Assembly (NCBI GenBank): GCA_016933835.1
Contig: JAFGAC010000109.1
Coordinates: 1-64,000 of the forward strand
Source of the DNA: Clostridiales bacterium
GTDB taxonomy: Bacteria; Bacillota; Clostridia; Peptostreptococcales; Acidaminobacteraceae
Length of the DNA stretch: 64,000 nt
Direction: 5' to 3'
Shown here: positions 35,078 through 46,282 of the stretch, piece after piece
How the letters are laid out: each line of letters starts with the position of its first letter
Numbering within the stretch: position 1 is the stretch's first letter
Notes under the pieces: model-generated
Databases searched by the model: none
What the model was told of the DNA's origin: nothing
Seen by the model: only the letters and a program-made list of their open reading frames with translations
Position numbers and translations under genes: made by a program

Positions 35078-38000
35078 ATGAAGATATCTAATATATCAAT
35101 CAATCGCCCTGTTACAGTAATAATGCTGACACTTATTGTGATTTTACTCGGAGTCGTCAGTCTTCTAAACTTATCAGTGGATTTATATCCTGAAATCAAT
35201 GTGCCAGTTGCAATAGTTTCCACTTCTTATAGTGGTGCGGGTCCTCAAGAGATTGAAAACTTAGTAACGAGACCACTAGAAGGATCGCTTGCAACAGTCA
35301 GCGGATTGACTGACATTACCTCTCAGTCTTCTGAGGGCAATTCAATTGTCATTTTAATGTTTGATTTTGGAATAGACATGGAAAGCGCTGCGCTTGAGAT
35401 GAGAGAAAAAGTAGATATGGTAAAAACATTTTTGCCCGATGATGCTACTGCGCCTCGTGTGTTTAAAATTGATCCAAATGCAATGCCGATTATGACATTG
35501 AGCATCAATTCAAAGGGAAATATTGAAGAAACCCAGGCAATCGTTGAAGATAAAATAGTATCACGACTTGAAAGAATTGAAGGAATTGCATCAGTCAATC
35601 TTTCGGGAGGGTTAAGCCAAGAGGTTGTTGTTGAGATTGATCAATTGGCTCTTAACATGTATAATCTATCATTCAATCAACTTAAAAGTGTTTTGATTTC
35701 AGAAAACATCAACCTTCCTTCAGGTGAAATAGAAAGAGGAGATAAGAAACTTCCGCTTAGAATCGTTGGAGAATTTGAATCGATAGAAGATATTTCAAAT
35801 CTACCGATTCTTTTGTCAGATGGCAGCGTCATCAGATTGAAAGATGTCGCCAAAGTAAAACTTGTCAATGAAGATATAAGCAATATCAATCGCTTGAATG
35901 GAGAGGTTTCCATAGGTGTGAACCTGTCTAAACAGACAGACTATAACACTGTTAAAGTGGCTCAGCTTGTGCAGGAAGAGATTGCTAAACTAGAAAAGGA
36001 ACTGGATGATGTAGATATAGAAGTTATCTATGATGCCTCTGTCTTTATCAATCGTTCAATCAGCAATGTGGCAGCCAGTGGTATCATCGGTGGATTCTTG
36101 GCTGTCCTGATCTTGTATCTGTTTTTGAGAAATGTTAGAACTACTACTGTTATTGCCATATCGATACCGATATCAATCATCGCAACTTTCTCATTGATCT
36201 ATTTCTATGGGATTACACTTAATCTTATGACCTTGGGCGGGCTTGCACTGGGACTGGGGATGCTCGTCGACAATTCAATCGTTGTTCTTGAAAACATCTA
36301 CAGGTACAGGGATATGGGCTATTCAAGAGTGGATGCGGCAAGAGAAGGAACTAATGAAGTATCGATGGCAGTTGTAGCATCAACCTTGACAACAGTTGCT
36401 GTTTTCTTGCCAATTGTGTTCGTTGAAGGTGTGACATCAATTCTATTCAAGGAATTGGCATTGACGGTGACATTTTCACTTTTAGCGTCTTTGGTAGTTG
36501 CACTTACTTTAGTGCCGATGTTGTCATCAATTATTTTAAAAGTAGATCATTCAGTTGATGAGAAAAAAAGATTTTCCATATTTGACAAGGGATTTGAAAA
36601 AGTTCAAAATTTCTATCAAAGACTTTTGAAAATAGCAATCAGAAGAAGAAAAATTACCATTGCACTGGGCGTTGGCATATTTATTCTGTCATTGGGGTTA
36701 CTTGCCTTTATTGGGGCAGAGTTCATACCTTCCATGGATGAAGGCAGTATAGAAATAAGTGTGGATCTTCCAAACAGCACAAGATTTGAAACAACACTTG
36801 ATCTTGTTGATAAAATGGAAGTCGATTTAGAACAGATTGCTGAAATTGAATCAATTTATACTAGTGTAGGAACATCTGGGATGGGTTTTATCCAAAACAT
36901 ATCTGGAAATACAGGAGCAATTACAGCTAAACTTGTCGCAAGAAGTGAAAGAGATAAAACGACATTTGAAGTAGCTGATGAAATAAGGGAAATGTACAAA
37001 GATTATGCCGGGGCTCAGATTAGTGTCAGTGCAACGCAGAATCAAGGATTTGGAGCCATGAGTGCACCAATATCCATTGAACTTAAAGGTGATAATCTGG
37101 ATGTTCTAAAAGACTATTCAGATAGAATTGTTGAATTGGCTAAAGGAATTGAAGGAACTAGGGAAGTTTCATCTTCTCTTGAAGAAGAACAGGATGAACT
37201 TGTTTTGGCCATTGACCGTGAAAAAGCATCCTTCTATGGGGTTACTGGTGCATCAGTTGCTCAGTATGTAAGAGATTTGACAAAAGGAACGACACTTACA
37301 AACTACAAGACTGATGGACAGGAAATTTCAATTAAAGTTATCGGGGATGAATCAATCAGAGGATCAATTGATGATTTAAGGAATTTGATGATTGAGACAC
37401 CTTATGGTTTAGTAAGTTTGGATGAATTGGCAAGTCGTTTGGAAGTCGTGAAGAGCCCTATTACAATCACAAGATCTAACCAGGCGAGAATTGTAACAAT
37501 CTCCATGAGTACTTTTGGAAGAGATTTAAGGAGTATTTCTCAAGACGTAGAAGATGGTTTGAAGCAGATGGTTTTACCTGATGGTTATTCATACTATGTC
37601 GGTGGTCAAAATGAAGATTTGGTAGAATCTTTTGCCTCATTGGCACAGGCTTTAGTATTGGCGATTCTTCTTGTCTATATGATTATGGCCTCCCAATTTG
37701 AAAACATTAAATATCCATTGATTATCATGTTCACTTTGCCGCTTGCCTTATCTGGAAGTTTGATTGCCTTGTTTATTACAGGCCGATTAATCAGCGTACC
37801 GGCTATTATCGGCGTAATTATGCTGGCAGGTATTGTTGTCAACAATGCTATTGTGCTGGTGGATTATATCAATACTTTGAGAAGCAAGGGGAAAACGCTG
37901 AAAGAAGCTGTTTTAGAGGCTTCAAGAGTTAGATTGAGACCTATTTTAATGACGACATTCACAACTATTTTGGGGCTTTTGCCAATGTCTCTAGGGATTG

Positions 38001-38152
38001 GAGAAGGTGCTGAAACAACCGCACCATTGGCAACAGTTGTTATTGGAGGACTTTTATTTTCAACGATTCTGACAATCGTATTCATACCAACAGTTTATCT
38101 TGTTTTCAACAGCAAAAAATTGAGGGAGGAAGAGGCGCTTGAAAAATTATAA
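35078..38152 (+). CDS. RND-family efflux pump (AcrB/SwrC type)
   Basis: 1024 residues, the normal RND length, with twelve predicted membrane spans and two large external loops. Motifs: ISINRPVTVIML at the start, SGAGPQEIENLVTRPLE, GGLALGLGMLVDNSIVVLENIYRY in span 4 (one of the two usual Asp residues replaced by Asn, as is common in Gram-positive members), and the late ILMTTFTTILGLLPMSLG. It uses the ion gradient to expel drugs, lipids or lipopeptides. AGGGGGCAATAAG precedes the ATG. Its end overlaps the TetR gene by 14 nt. Confidence 0.92.
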   Translation: MKISNISINRPVTVIMLTLIVILLGVVSLLNLSVDLYPEINVPVAIVSTSYSGAGPQEIENLVTRPLEGSLATVSGLTDITSQSSEGNSIVILMFDFGIDMESAALEMREKVDMVKTFLPDDATAPRVFKIDPNAMPIMTLSINSKGNIEETQAIVEDKIVSRLERIEGIASVNLSGGLSQEVVVEIDQLALNMYNLSFNQLKSVLISENINLPSGEIERGDKKLPLRIVGEFESIEDISNLPILLSDGSVIRLKDVAKVKLVNEDISNINRLNGEVSIGVNLSKQTDYNTVKVAQLVQEEIAKLEKELDDVDIEVIYDASVFINRSISNVAASGIIGGFLAVLILYLFLRNVRTTTVIAISIPISIIATFSLIYFYGITLNLMTLGGLALGLGMLVDNSIVVLENIYRYRDMGYSRVDAAREGTNEVSMAVVASTLTTVAVFLPIVFVEGVTSILFKELALTVTFSLLASLVVALTLVPMLSSIILKVDHSVDEKKRFSIFDKGFEKVQNFYQRLLKIAIRRRKITIALGVGIFILSLGLLAFIGAEFIPSMDEGSIEISVDLPNSTRFETTLDLVDKMEVDLEQIAEIESIYTSVGTSGMGFIQNISGNTGAITAKLVARSERDKTTFEVADEIREMYKDYAGAQISVSATQNQGFGAMSAPISIELKGDNLDVLKDYSDRIVELAKGIEGTREVSSSLEEEQDELVLAIDREKASFYGVTGASVAQYVRDLTKGTTLTNYKTDGQEISIKVIGDESIRGSIDDLRNLMIETPYGLVSLDELASRLEVVKSPITITRSNQARIVTISMSTFGRDLRSISQDVEDGLKQMVLPDGYSYYVGGQNEDLVESFASLAQALVLAILLVYMIMASQFENIKYPLIIMFTLPLALSGSLIALFITGRLISVPAIIGVIMLAGIVVNNAIVLVDYINTLRSKGKTLKEAVLEASRVRLRPILMTTFTTILGLLPMSLGIGEGAETTAPLATVVIGGLLFSTILTIVFIPTVYLVFNSKKLREEEALEKL

Positions 38153-38708
38153 AGAAAAAGAAATTCTTGTTTTTCAAGCAGCTTGGGAGCTTTTCTCAGA
38201 GAAGGGTTTCCACGAGACAAAAATAAGTGAAATAGCAAAAAAAGCAGGAATAGGAAAAGGCACTATATATGAATACTTCAGCAGCAAGGAAGAATTGGCT
38301 GCTGGAATGATTATCTTTAATCTAGAAAATGCTCACCAGGAGTTGATGATTTCCATCAGTGAAGTGGAATCTCCTGAAGATAAGATGAGAGCTATTGGTG
38401 AAAGTGATATCAAACAGGGAATGGGAATAATGAAAACTATGAAGATCCTTCAAATGGTGGAAAATTTTGATAAAGAAGCCATTAAGGTCAACGTATTTGA
38501 TATTATGAACAAGAGATTTGTACTGATTGGAGAAATCATCGCTGAAGGTATTGCAAAAGGTGTTTTTAATCTGAATAACCCAATCAACGGAGCGCTGATG
38601 TTCATAGGGACTATGAATAATGCGCTAATGGTTAGCAATTTTACTGAAAACAACCTCGTAAATCTTCATGAAGTCTTGGATTTTGTTATAGAGAAATTAA
38701 AGAAATAA
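38139..38708 (+). CDS. TetR/AcrR-family repressor
   Basis: 189 residues; N-terminal helix-turn-helix with the family pattern FSEKGFHETKISEIAKKAGIGKGTIYEYFSSKEELAAGMI (about residues 16-55), then a helical ligand domain. TTG start at 38139 with GGGAGGAAGAGG just upstream, inside the pump gene. Its place as last gene in the operon and the palindrome at the operon promoter suggest it represses the operon until a pump substrate binds. Confidence 0.9.
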   Translation: MKNYKEKEILVFQAAWELFSEKGFHETKISEIAKKAGIGKGTIYEYFSSKEELAAGMIIFNLENAHQELMISISEVESPEDKMRAIGESDIKQGMGIMKTMKILQMVENFDKEAIKVNVFDIMNKRFVLIGEIIAEGIAKGVFNLNNPINGALMFIGTMNNALMVSNFTENNLVNLHEVLDFVIEKLKK

Positions 38709-38729
38709 ATTATCTGAGTTTGAATTACT

Positions 38730-38745
38730 CATGACTGAAGTCATG
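38730..38745 (+). repeat. Small hairpin resembling an IS200/IS605-type element end
   Basis: CATGAC-TGAA-GTCATG followed by GGTGTTCTGGCGC. This phrase resembles the fold-back right ends of IS200/IS605-like elements; no tnpA or tnpB is present, so at most it is a solo remnant. Confidence 0.3.
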
Positions 38746-38763
38746 GGTGTTCTGGCGCTGAGT

Positions 38764-38813
38764 ATAAAGAACCCTTTCTTCCAAGAAATTGAAGAGGGGG
38801 TTCTTTATTATAT
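38764..38813 (+). terminator. Terminator of the RND-TetR operon
   Basis: 18-bp stem (ATAAAGAACCCTTTCTTC with GAAGAGGGGGTTCTTTAT, two G-T pairs), 9-nt loop, then TATATTTTT. Confidence 0.8.
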
Positions 38814-38944
38814 TTTTGTTGATACTTTTAAAAAAATAGAAAAAAACAAAGAAAAAAATAAAGAAAGAAAAAGTTTTGCTTGTCACATAGCTGTAACATG
38901 TAAGAATTATTATGAGGTTATAAAATTGATATGGAGGCGACTAT

Positions 38945-40102
38945 ATGAAACGGAAAATGATTTATCTTTTGATAGCTATTGTAGCAATTTCTGCTTATCC
39001 CCTATATAATTACTTTTCTGCAGATGATGCAGGCACTGAAGTTATAGAGAAAATAAGTGAGGTAAAAGTAAAAACAGATGATTTGAGGATCACACAATTG
39101 GCAGATGGCAATCTGGCTATCCCAAACTTTGAAATAATAGCTGATTATGAAGGAGTTGTATCTCAGCTGAATTACAAACCTGGTGATTATGTTGAAGAGG
39201 GGGCAGTAATAGCTGTTTTAGCTGCAACTGACCAAGTATCTTTAACGCAGGATTGGCAACAGGATGAAACGAAATTCAACAGTGATCTGCTGGATATTGA
39301 AAAAAACATTGCAGACCAGAAAATAAGCATTGAGAAATATGGCAATGATTTGCTTGAAGGAGAGAATTTACTGGATTTGATGAATGACTATCCAGAAATG
39401 TATTCTATAAATGAAAAGAAAAATCAGGAAACTTTGGTTTTGGAAATAAAGAGTGATCTTGATTTTGCTAAAAAACAGTTGAATGCCTACTACAATGAAT
39501 ATAGCTCTTTAAAAGATGCCTATGCAAATGCACAGGAGGACTATGAAATGTCAAAAGGGGCTTCAATCATCGCTACGCAAGAGGGAACAATATTATCAAT
39601 GAATTATGAGTTAGGCAGTGAAGTAAGATCAAGCAATACTTTTGCGACAATTGGAGATAAATCAAAAGCCTATGTCATTGCTGAAGTTTCTGAACTGGAT
39701 ATGGGTCTTATTGAAGTGGGGCAAAGAGCTATCCTTAATTTTGAAATCGATTATGGAAGAGAATATTCAGGAATTGTTGAATATATTAGCCCCGTTGGAA
39801 AAGTGGACAACAACGGTATCGTCACTTATGAAATAAGCATAAATGTTGAAGATGAATTGAACAAGGTTCTTGATGGATTAAGCACATTGGTTGAATTTGT
39901 CATCAAAGAGAAGAAGGATGTGCTAGTAATACCTAATAGTGCTGTTAAAATAATTGATTCAAAGCAACAAGTTGAAATTAAAACTGAAACTGGCAGTGAA
40001 GTGAGAGAAATCATGACAGGATTTACTGATGGCGTGAGTGCGGAAGTCTTAACAGGATTGTCAGAAGGCGATATAATACTTATAAGAACGACAAGCAGGT
40101 GA
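38945..40102 (+). CDS. MacA/YknX-like efflux adaptor
   Basis: 385 residues. N-terminal membrane anchor (MIYLLIAIVAISAYPLYNYF), lipoyl-like domain (ADYEGVVSQLNYKPGDYVEEGAVIAVL), long helical hairpin (about 110-205), return strand (IIATQEGTILSMNYELG) and beta-barrel domains. First gene of a four-gene MacAB-like operon. GGAGGCG site 7 nt before the ATG. Family role: connects an ABC exporter with outer components. Confidence 0.85.
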   Translation: MKRKMIYLLIAIVAISAYPLYNYFSADDAGTEVIEKISEVKVKTDDLRITQLADGNLAIPNFEIIADYEGVVSQLNYKPGDYVEEGAVIAVLAATDQVSLTQDWQQDETKFNSDLLDIEKNIADQKISIEKYGNDLLEGENLLDLMNDYPEMYSINEKKNQETLVLEIKSDLDFAKKQLNAYYNEYSSLKDAYANAQEDYEMSKGASIIATQEGTILSMNYELGSEVRSSNTFATIGDKSKAYVIAEVSELDMGLIEVGQRAILNFEIDYGREYSGIVEYISPVGKVDNNGIVTYEISINVEDELNKVLDGLSTLVEFVIKEKKDVLVIPNSAVKIIDSKQQVEIKTETGSEVREIMTGFTDGVSAEVLTGLSEGDIILIRTTSR

Positions 40103-40108
40103 TAAAAG

Positions 40109-41296
40109 ATGAAAATTGAAGAATTGATTCGTCTGATATTTGCGAATATAAAGGCAAATAAATTTAGAGTATTTTTAACAATGCTTGGAATAATTGTAGG
40201 AGCAGCTACAATCATCATGGTTGTAGGTATCGGCAAGGCGTCACAGGAAGCGGTAGAAGATCAATTTGCCATGCTTAATGTAGGAACCTTGTATATCCAG
40301 TCGGCATCTGGTTCGGGAACTACTTTTAAACTTTCTTTAGATGATATGCAGATGATTGTAGATGATTCTGAGTATATTGCGGCTGCAACAATAACAAATG
40401 CAACACGAGGAACTATTGCATCGAGCAGTGGGAGCTTTGATGGTTCAATCAATGGTGTGCAAGACAATTTCGATGATCTCAGCAATCTGAACATGTATGC
40501 AGGTGTTTTTATTGAACCCGGAGACAGTGAAGATAGAAGGCGAATAGCTGTTCTTGGACTTGACATGGCAGAAGCCATCTTTGAAGATCCTTTCTTGGCC
40601 ATAGGAGAACAAGTTACAATCTCTGGACGTAAGTATGAAGTAGTGGGTGTTCTCGATCGTGTAGGGGATGCAGTACAGGGTATTGCGGTGGATGAAAGTG
40701 TGTTCATGCCTTATGAAACTGTAGAAAATTATATATTAGGATCAACTTCAAAACCTAAAATCATTGCAGTTGCAAAGGATATCGATTCGGTGGCACCTGC
40801 AATTACAGAAATTGAAGAAATGTTTTTAGTTGAATATAGAAGCATAGGCGGTGCAGATATAATGATTAAAGATGCTGGAAGCAAATTGGTTGCAGCTCAG
40901 GATTCTGCAAGAACCATGTCTGTTCTACTTATTTCAATAGCTGTCATAACATTGATAGTAGGTGGTATCGGTATAATGAATGTTCTCTTTGTTTCAGTCA
41001 AAGAAAGAACAAAAGAAATTGGAATATTAAAAGCACTGGGTGCTAAAAAAAGTGATATTCTATTAGAGTTTCTATTGGAATCAGTAATTATAAGTGGCAT
41101 GGGTGGCATAATGGGAATAGCTTTCAGTTTTATACTGACACCTGGCATTGAATATTTACAGGTAGCTGTATCACCAAGTGTTCAGGGATATGTGCTGGCG
41201 TTTGTATTTTCAATCGTGACTGGAACATTCTTTGGCTATTATCCGGCAACTAGAGCAGCTGCTCTGAAACCGATTGATGCACTTAGATATGAATAG
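40109..41296 (+). CDS. MacB/YknZ-like ABC permease
   Basis: 395 residues. One N-terminal span (FRVFLTMLGIIVGAATIIMVVG), a MacB periplasmic-core domain (about 45-260), then three C-terminal spans with the FtsX-type signature VSVKERTKEIGILKALGAKKSDIL. MacB permeases work as mechanical pumps driven by ATP hydrolysis in a partner ATPase, here encoded separately at 41858. AGGTGATA site before ATG. Confidence 0.9.
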   Translation: MKIEELIRLIFANIKANKFRVFLTMLGIIVGAATIIMVVGIGKASQEAVEDQFAMLNVGTLYIQSASGSGTTFKLSLDDMQMIVDDSEYIAAATITNATRGTIASSSGSFDGSINGVQDNFDDLSNLNMYAGVFIEPGDSEDRRRIAVLGLDMAEAIFEDPFLAIGEQVTISGRKYEVVGVLDRVGDAVQGIAVDESVFMPYETVENYILGSTSKPKIIAVAKDIDSVAPAITEIEEMFLVEYRSIGGADIMIKDAGSKLVAAQDSARTMSVLLISIAVITLIVGGIGIMNVLFVSVKERTKEIGILKALGAKKSDILLEFLLESVIISGMGGIMGIAFSFILTPGIEYLQVAVSPSVQGYVLAFVFSIVTGTFFGYYPATRAAALKPIDALRYE

Positions 41297-41309
41297 GAGG
41301 AATAATAAA

Positions 41310-41855
41310 ATGAAAAAAATGGGTTTATTATTATTAATGATTATATTGGTGATGGGTGTTCTTTCGGGATGCTCTTCAGATACGACAACAGAGGTTGCTG
41401 ACGATCAAACAACAATTGAGGATACAACAGTTGTAGTGGATAAAGTCTTTCCTGATAGAAAAGCAGAAGTTTATGGTGTAGTTCAGACAATCATTGGAAA
41501 TGAAGTAACCGTCAATCTTGTTGCACCAAGCGCTGCAGGTGCTGCAGATGCGGATCCTGATGCAGTAGAACTTACTGATGAAGAAAAAGCAGCTAAACAA
41601 GCAGCTAATCAAGCGGCAGGTGGAGGCGCAGGAGCGGGTGGTGGAATAACCAAAGAAATCGTTCTATCTGGTGAATCAACTGATGTGATCATACCTGTAG
41701 GGACACCGCTATATATGGGTGGAACAGCAGATGCAGAACCAATTCAAATGGAGATTGCAGATATCATGAATGGATCAGTTGTTAAAGTATGGTTGATTGA
41801 CGGAGGTGAAGGGGATGTGAGCTTGGCTGAATTTGTGCAAGTCATTACCCGCTAA
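41310..41855 (+). CDS. Lipoprotein of unknown function inside the MacAB-like operon
   Basis: 181 residues. Lipoprotein signal with lipobox VLSGC (Cys21), a Thr/Asp-rich linker, an OB-like strand region (EVYGVVQTIIGNEVTVNLV), an Ala/Gly-rich low-complexity stretch (AAKQAANQAAGGGAGAGGG) and a final strand domain. ATG at 41310 has AGGAGG 9 nt upstream. Not recognised as a family. Its place between permease and ATPase suggests an accessory part of the exporter, perhaps on the outer face. Confidence 0.75.
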   Translation: MKKMGLLLLMIILVMGVLSGCSSDTTTEVADDQTTIEDTTVVVDKVFPDRKAEVYGVVQTIIGNEVTVNLVAPSAAGAADADPDAVELTDEEKAAKQAANQAAGGGAGAGGGITKEIVLSGESTDVIIPVGTPLYMGGTADAEPIQMEIADIMNGSVVKVWLIDGGEGDVSLAEFVQVITR

Positions 41856-41857
41856 TC

Positions 41858-42544
41858 ATGAATGAATATGTTATAGAAATGAAGGATTTAGGAAAATCCT
41901 ATTATATGGGTAAGAATGAAGTCGAAGTATTGAAAGGTGTCAATTTTTCAGTCAAAAAAGGTGAATTTGTAGCGATATTGGGTCCGTCCGGTTCAGGAAA
42001 ATCAACACTTATGAATATTATTGGTCTAATAGACACTAAGACAAGAGGACAGTATTTGCTTGATGATATTAGTGTCGAAGAATTCAGTGAAGATCAGATG
42101 GCTAAACTCAGAAATGATAAAATTGGATTTGTTTTTCAAAAGTTTAATCTACTTTCTAGATTTACAGCGCTTCACAATGTTGAAATGCCTCTTATTCTGA
42201 GAGGAGAGACAAAAGTGACTGCATCAAAAACAGCATTGGCTATTCTTGAAAGTGTAGGTCTCGGAGATAGGTATCATCATAAACCTATCGAGCTAAGTGG
42301 AGGTCAACAGCAAAGAGTGGCTATTGCAAGAGCGCTTGTAGGTAATCCAGAATTGATACTGGCAGATGAGCCGACAGGAAATCTGGATTCTGAAAGTGGA
42401 GAAGAGATTATGGAAATTCTACTCAATCTGAATAAAAAAGGAAATACAATTGTTTTAATCACCCATGAAAGAGATGTAGCTGAAAAAGCACAGAGAATCA
42501 TCCATTTAAAAGATGGATTAGTTGTAGAAGAGGAGAGGAGTTAA
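41858..42544 (+). CDS. MacB/LolD-like ABC transporter ATPase
   Basis: 228 residues with all ABC motifs: Walker A GPSGSGKST (about 42), Q-loop FVFQKFNLL, signature LSGGQQQRVAIARAL, Walker B LILADEPTGNL and the switch His in VLITHE. The set is typical of the LolD/MacB/FtsE subgroup. It begins 2 nt after the lipoprotein gene and lacks a strong ribosome site, so coupling is likely. It powers the permease at 40109. Confidence 0.93.
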   Translation: MNEYVIEMKDLGKSYYMGKNEVEVLKGVNFSVKKGEFVAILGPSGSGKSTLMNIIGLIDTKTRGQYLLDDISVEEFSEDQMAKLRNDKIGFVFQKFNLLSRFTALHNVEMPLILRGETKVTASKTALAILESVGLGDRYHHKPIELSGGQQQRVAIARALVGNPELILADEPTGNLDSESGEEIMEILLNLNKKGNTIVLITHERDVAEKAQRIIHLKDGLVVEEERS

Positions 42545-42563
42545 TTCCTCTTCTTGTTTTTTT
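42532..42563 (+). terminator. Terminator of the MacAB-like operon
   Basis: GGAGAGGA / TCCTCTTC, 6-nt loop, then TTGTTTTTTT; the left arm lies in the last codons of the ATPase gene. Confidence 0.8.
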
Positions 42564-42674
42564 ACAGTTAAATTGTTAATATGTAATTAGTAAATATTGG
42601 AATGGAGAACAATTCTGATTATTGATGGAAGCCATCAGTATAATAGGTGTATAGTGAGCTGGGAAGTGACTAAA

Positions 42675-43460
42675 ATGTATGAGAAGGAACTAAAAGTTGC
42701 AATAGAATTGGCTGTTGAAGCTGGTAAAAGGATACTTAAAATCTACAATAGTGATACTTATGATATCACTATTAAAATAGATGAATCACCTGTTACAACC
42801 GCAGACCATATGGCAAATGAGTTGATTGTCAAAGGATTGTATAAGGAGTTCCCGCAGTATGCCATTTTAGCTGAGGAAAGCATAGATAATCTTGAAAGAT
42901 TGAACTATGAATCCTGCTGGCTCGTAGATCCCTTAGATGGTACAAAAGAATTCATTAAGCACAATGATGAGTTTTCTGTGAATATCGCTTTAGTTTATAA
43001 GCAAAGACCAGTTCTTGGAGTCATATATAATCCAGTCACTGAAGAATTGTATTATGCTATTGAAAATGAAGGTTCATTTTATGAACAGACAAATAAAGTT
43101 TTAAAAGAAATTGCTGTATCAGAGAAAGTTGATGAAATAAGGGCACTTAGAAGTCGTTCTAGAATATCTCCAAAATTGACAGAGATGTATGATAATGAAA
43201 AAAAAATCAAGGAAGTCATAAAAATGGGAAGCTCATTGAAAGGCTGCACAATTGCAAAAGGTGAAGCTGAAATATACTACAGTTTGGGTAAAACCATGGA
43301 GTGGGATACGGCGGCAATGGAAATTATAGTGCTTGAAGCAGGTGGCGTTTTCAAACAGCTTGATGATACTGTAATGCTTTACAATAGAAGAAATAGCACA
43401 AACAAAGGCTTTTATATACTGAATAAAGTAGAAAATAAAATACAATTTAAGGGTGAATGA
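42675..43460 (+). CDS. cysQ: CysQ-like 3'(2'),5'-bisphosphate nucleotidase (inositol monophosphatase family)
   Basis: 261 residues. The metal motifs of the lithium-sensitive phosphatases are present: AEES, WLVDPLDGTKEF (CysQ-type; IMPases usually have DPIDGT), and MEWDTAAMEIIVLEAGG. The likely reaction is adenosine 3',5'-bisphosphate to AMP and phosphate, clearing a by-product of sulfur or acyl-carrier metabolism; inositol phosphate activity is possible. ATG 42675 is chosen over upstream in-frame codons because the family N-terminus starts here. Overlaps the next gene by 4 nt (ATGA). Confidence 0.85.
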   Translation: MYEKELKVAIELAVEAGKRILKIYNSDTYDITIKIDESPVTTADHMANELIVKGLYKEFPQYAILAEESIDNLERLNYESCWLVDPLDGTKEFIKHNDEFSVNIALVYKQRPVLGVIYNPVTEELYYAIENEGSFYEQTNKVLKEIAVSEKVDEIRALRSRSRISPKLTEMYDNEKKIKEVIKMGSSLKGCTIAKGEAEIYYSLGKTMEWDTAAMEIIVLEAGGVFKQLDDTVMLYNRRNSTNKGFYILNKVENKIQFKGE

Positions 43461-43912
43461 ATTTGACGAATGAATTAATAGTTTTACTGACATCAATGGC
43501 ACCAATTTCTGAATTGAGAGGAGCGATACCTCTTGGAATCAATTTAGGATTGATACCACTGGAAAGTCTTGCGCTCTCTTTGATTGGAAATCTTCTTATT
43601 GTACCGATTCTATTATTGATTGTAAAACCTGTTTTTACATATTTTAAAACATTGAAGCAATTCAGACTGTGGATCAACAAGTATGAAGATCGGGCCGCCA
43701 ATAAAGTGAAGAATTACAGAAAGTACCGCTTGCTTGGATTATTTTTGCTTGTAGCGGTTCCGATACCGACAACGGGTGTCTATACGGGTGCCGTTGCAGC
43801 AAATGTACTAAATATCAGCTTTAAAAATGCTTGGATCGCCATTTCTATGGGAGTTTTAGTTGCAGGTGGGATTGTTTATATGATCAGCTTGAATTTAATA
43901 CATCTTCTATAA
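43457..43912 (+). CDS. Small multidrug export family membrane protein (COG2426)
   Basis: 151 residues with about four hydrophobic spans and the family start SMAPISELRGAIPLGINLGL, plus VAVPIPTTGVYTGAVAA. The Sm_multidrug_ex name is historical and its real substrate is unclear. ATGA overlap with the phosphatase gene shows coupling. It ends 50 nt before the pyrG promoter with no obvious terminator. Confidence 0.85.
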   Translation: MNLTNELIVLLTSMAPISELRGAIPLGINLGLIPLESLALSLIGNLLIVPILLLIVKPVFTYFKTLKQFRLWINKYEDRAANKVKNYRKYRLLGLFLLVAVPIPTTGVYTGAVAANVLNISFKNAWIAISMGVLVAGGIVYMISLNLIHLL

Positions 43913-43963
43913 GCAAATTCAAGTATTTATTAGAATCAAAAATTAGGAAAATCATAAAAATTC

Positions 43964-43992
43964 TTGACGAAAGTTTTGAATAAATATATACT
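43964..43992 (+). promoter_or_regulatory. pyrG promoter
   Basis: TTGACG, 17-nt spacer, TATACT: a near-consensus sigma-A promoter. Transcription should start near 43998. Confidence 0.75.
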
Positions 43993-44017
43993 ATTTCAGT
44001 ATTTAATTGTAGAAACC

Positions 44018-45743
<1,726 letters not shown>

Positions 45744-45797
45744 TGTTCCTGCGAAACTAGGGGTAGCATACAAAAAAGAAAATTGAGCAAATAAAAG

Positions 45798-45828
45798 ACA
45801 CGCTTTGAATGCATAGATCAAAGCGTGT
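45798..45828. terminator. Bidirectional terminator between pyrG and the reverse regulator gene
   Basis: Perfect 10-bp stem ACACGCTTTG / CAAAGCGTGT with an 11-nt loop, T-rich after it on both strands. Confidence 0.85.
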
Positions 45829-46266
45829 TTATTCTTTTTCAAATAAAGGTTTTTCATAATACTCATAAAGCAAGTCGTTTATCTTGAATAAGCTCATTTT
45901 TTTTTGAATGCCAAATTTTATGATAGCATCTCGCTTGACTTTGGTGTACAGTGGAGAATATCCAGAAATTTTTAACAGTCTTTGAATTTCATCATGAGAA
46001 GCTGAAATGGCTATTCCTATTTGTATGATTTTATCTCTTGAGCCTCTTCTAGTACCTGAAATTATCTGATAGATATAAGTTCGATCAATCTGTGTCTGTT
46101 TAACAATTTCTGCACCTGAAGTATTGTATTTATGTAATAATGAATCCATATAATCTTTAAAATCTACTGATTTATAGACAAAATCCAATTTGTCTAAATA
46201 ATTGTCGATGCTAGTGGCGGTTTTTAAAATTTGATCAAGTTCATGGGTGTTTAAAGTTTTTTTCAT
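45829..46266 (-). CDS. XRE-like regulator 1 of a kinase island
   Basis: 145 residues: about 45 helical residues, then a lambda-repressor-like helix-turn-helix (about 50-85; IVKQTQIDRTYIYQIISGTRRGSRDKIIQIGIA) and a helical tail ending LLYEYYEKPLFEKE. It shares RTYIYQI-S-TR-SRDK-IQI and the overall plan with the gene at 48331-48771. Such short HTH proteins often sit beside membrane Ser/Thr kinases in Firmicutes and lack known ligands. It is divergent from the kinase across a 96-nt shared promoter region. GAGGTGAT site 7 nt before ATG. Confidence 0.75.
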   Translation of the reverse strand: MKKTLNTHELDQILKTATSIDNYLDKLDFVYKSVDFKDYMDSLLHKYNTSGAEIVKQTQIDRTYIYQIISGTRRGSRDKIIQIGIAISASHDEIQRLLKISGYSPLYTKVKRDAIIKFGIQKKMSLFKINDLLYEYYEKPLFEKE

Positions 46267-46282
46267 TGATAATCACCTCGCG

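Noticed and set aside
35078-38152. RND pump as evidence for a diderm cell
   Set aside because: RND pumps of the SwrC type are common in monoderm Firmicutes; no LPS, Bam or Lpt genes are present in the window.
38731-39009. A 92-codon open frame after the TetR gene
   Set aside because: It runs through a strong terminator hairpin and into the next gene's start; composition is lysine-rich low complexity and no ribosome site is seen.
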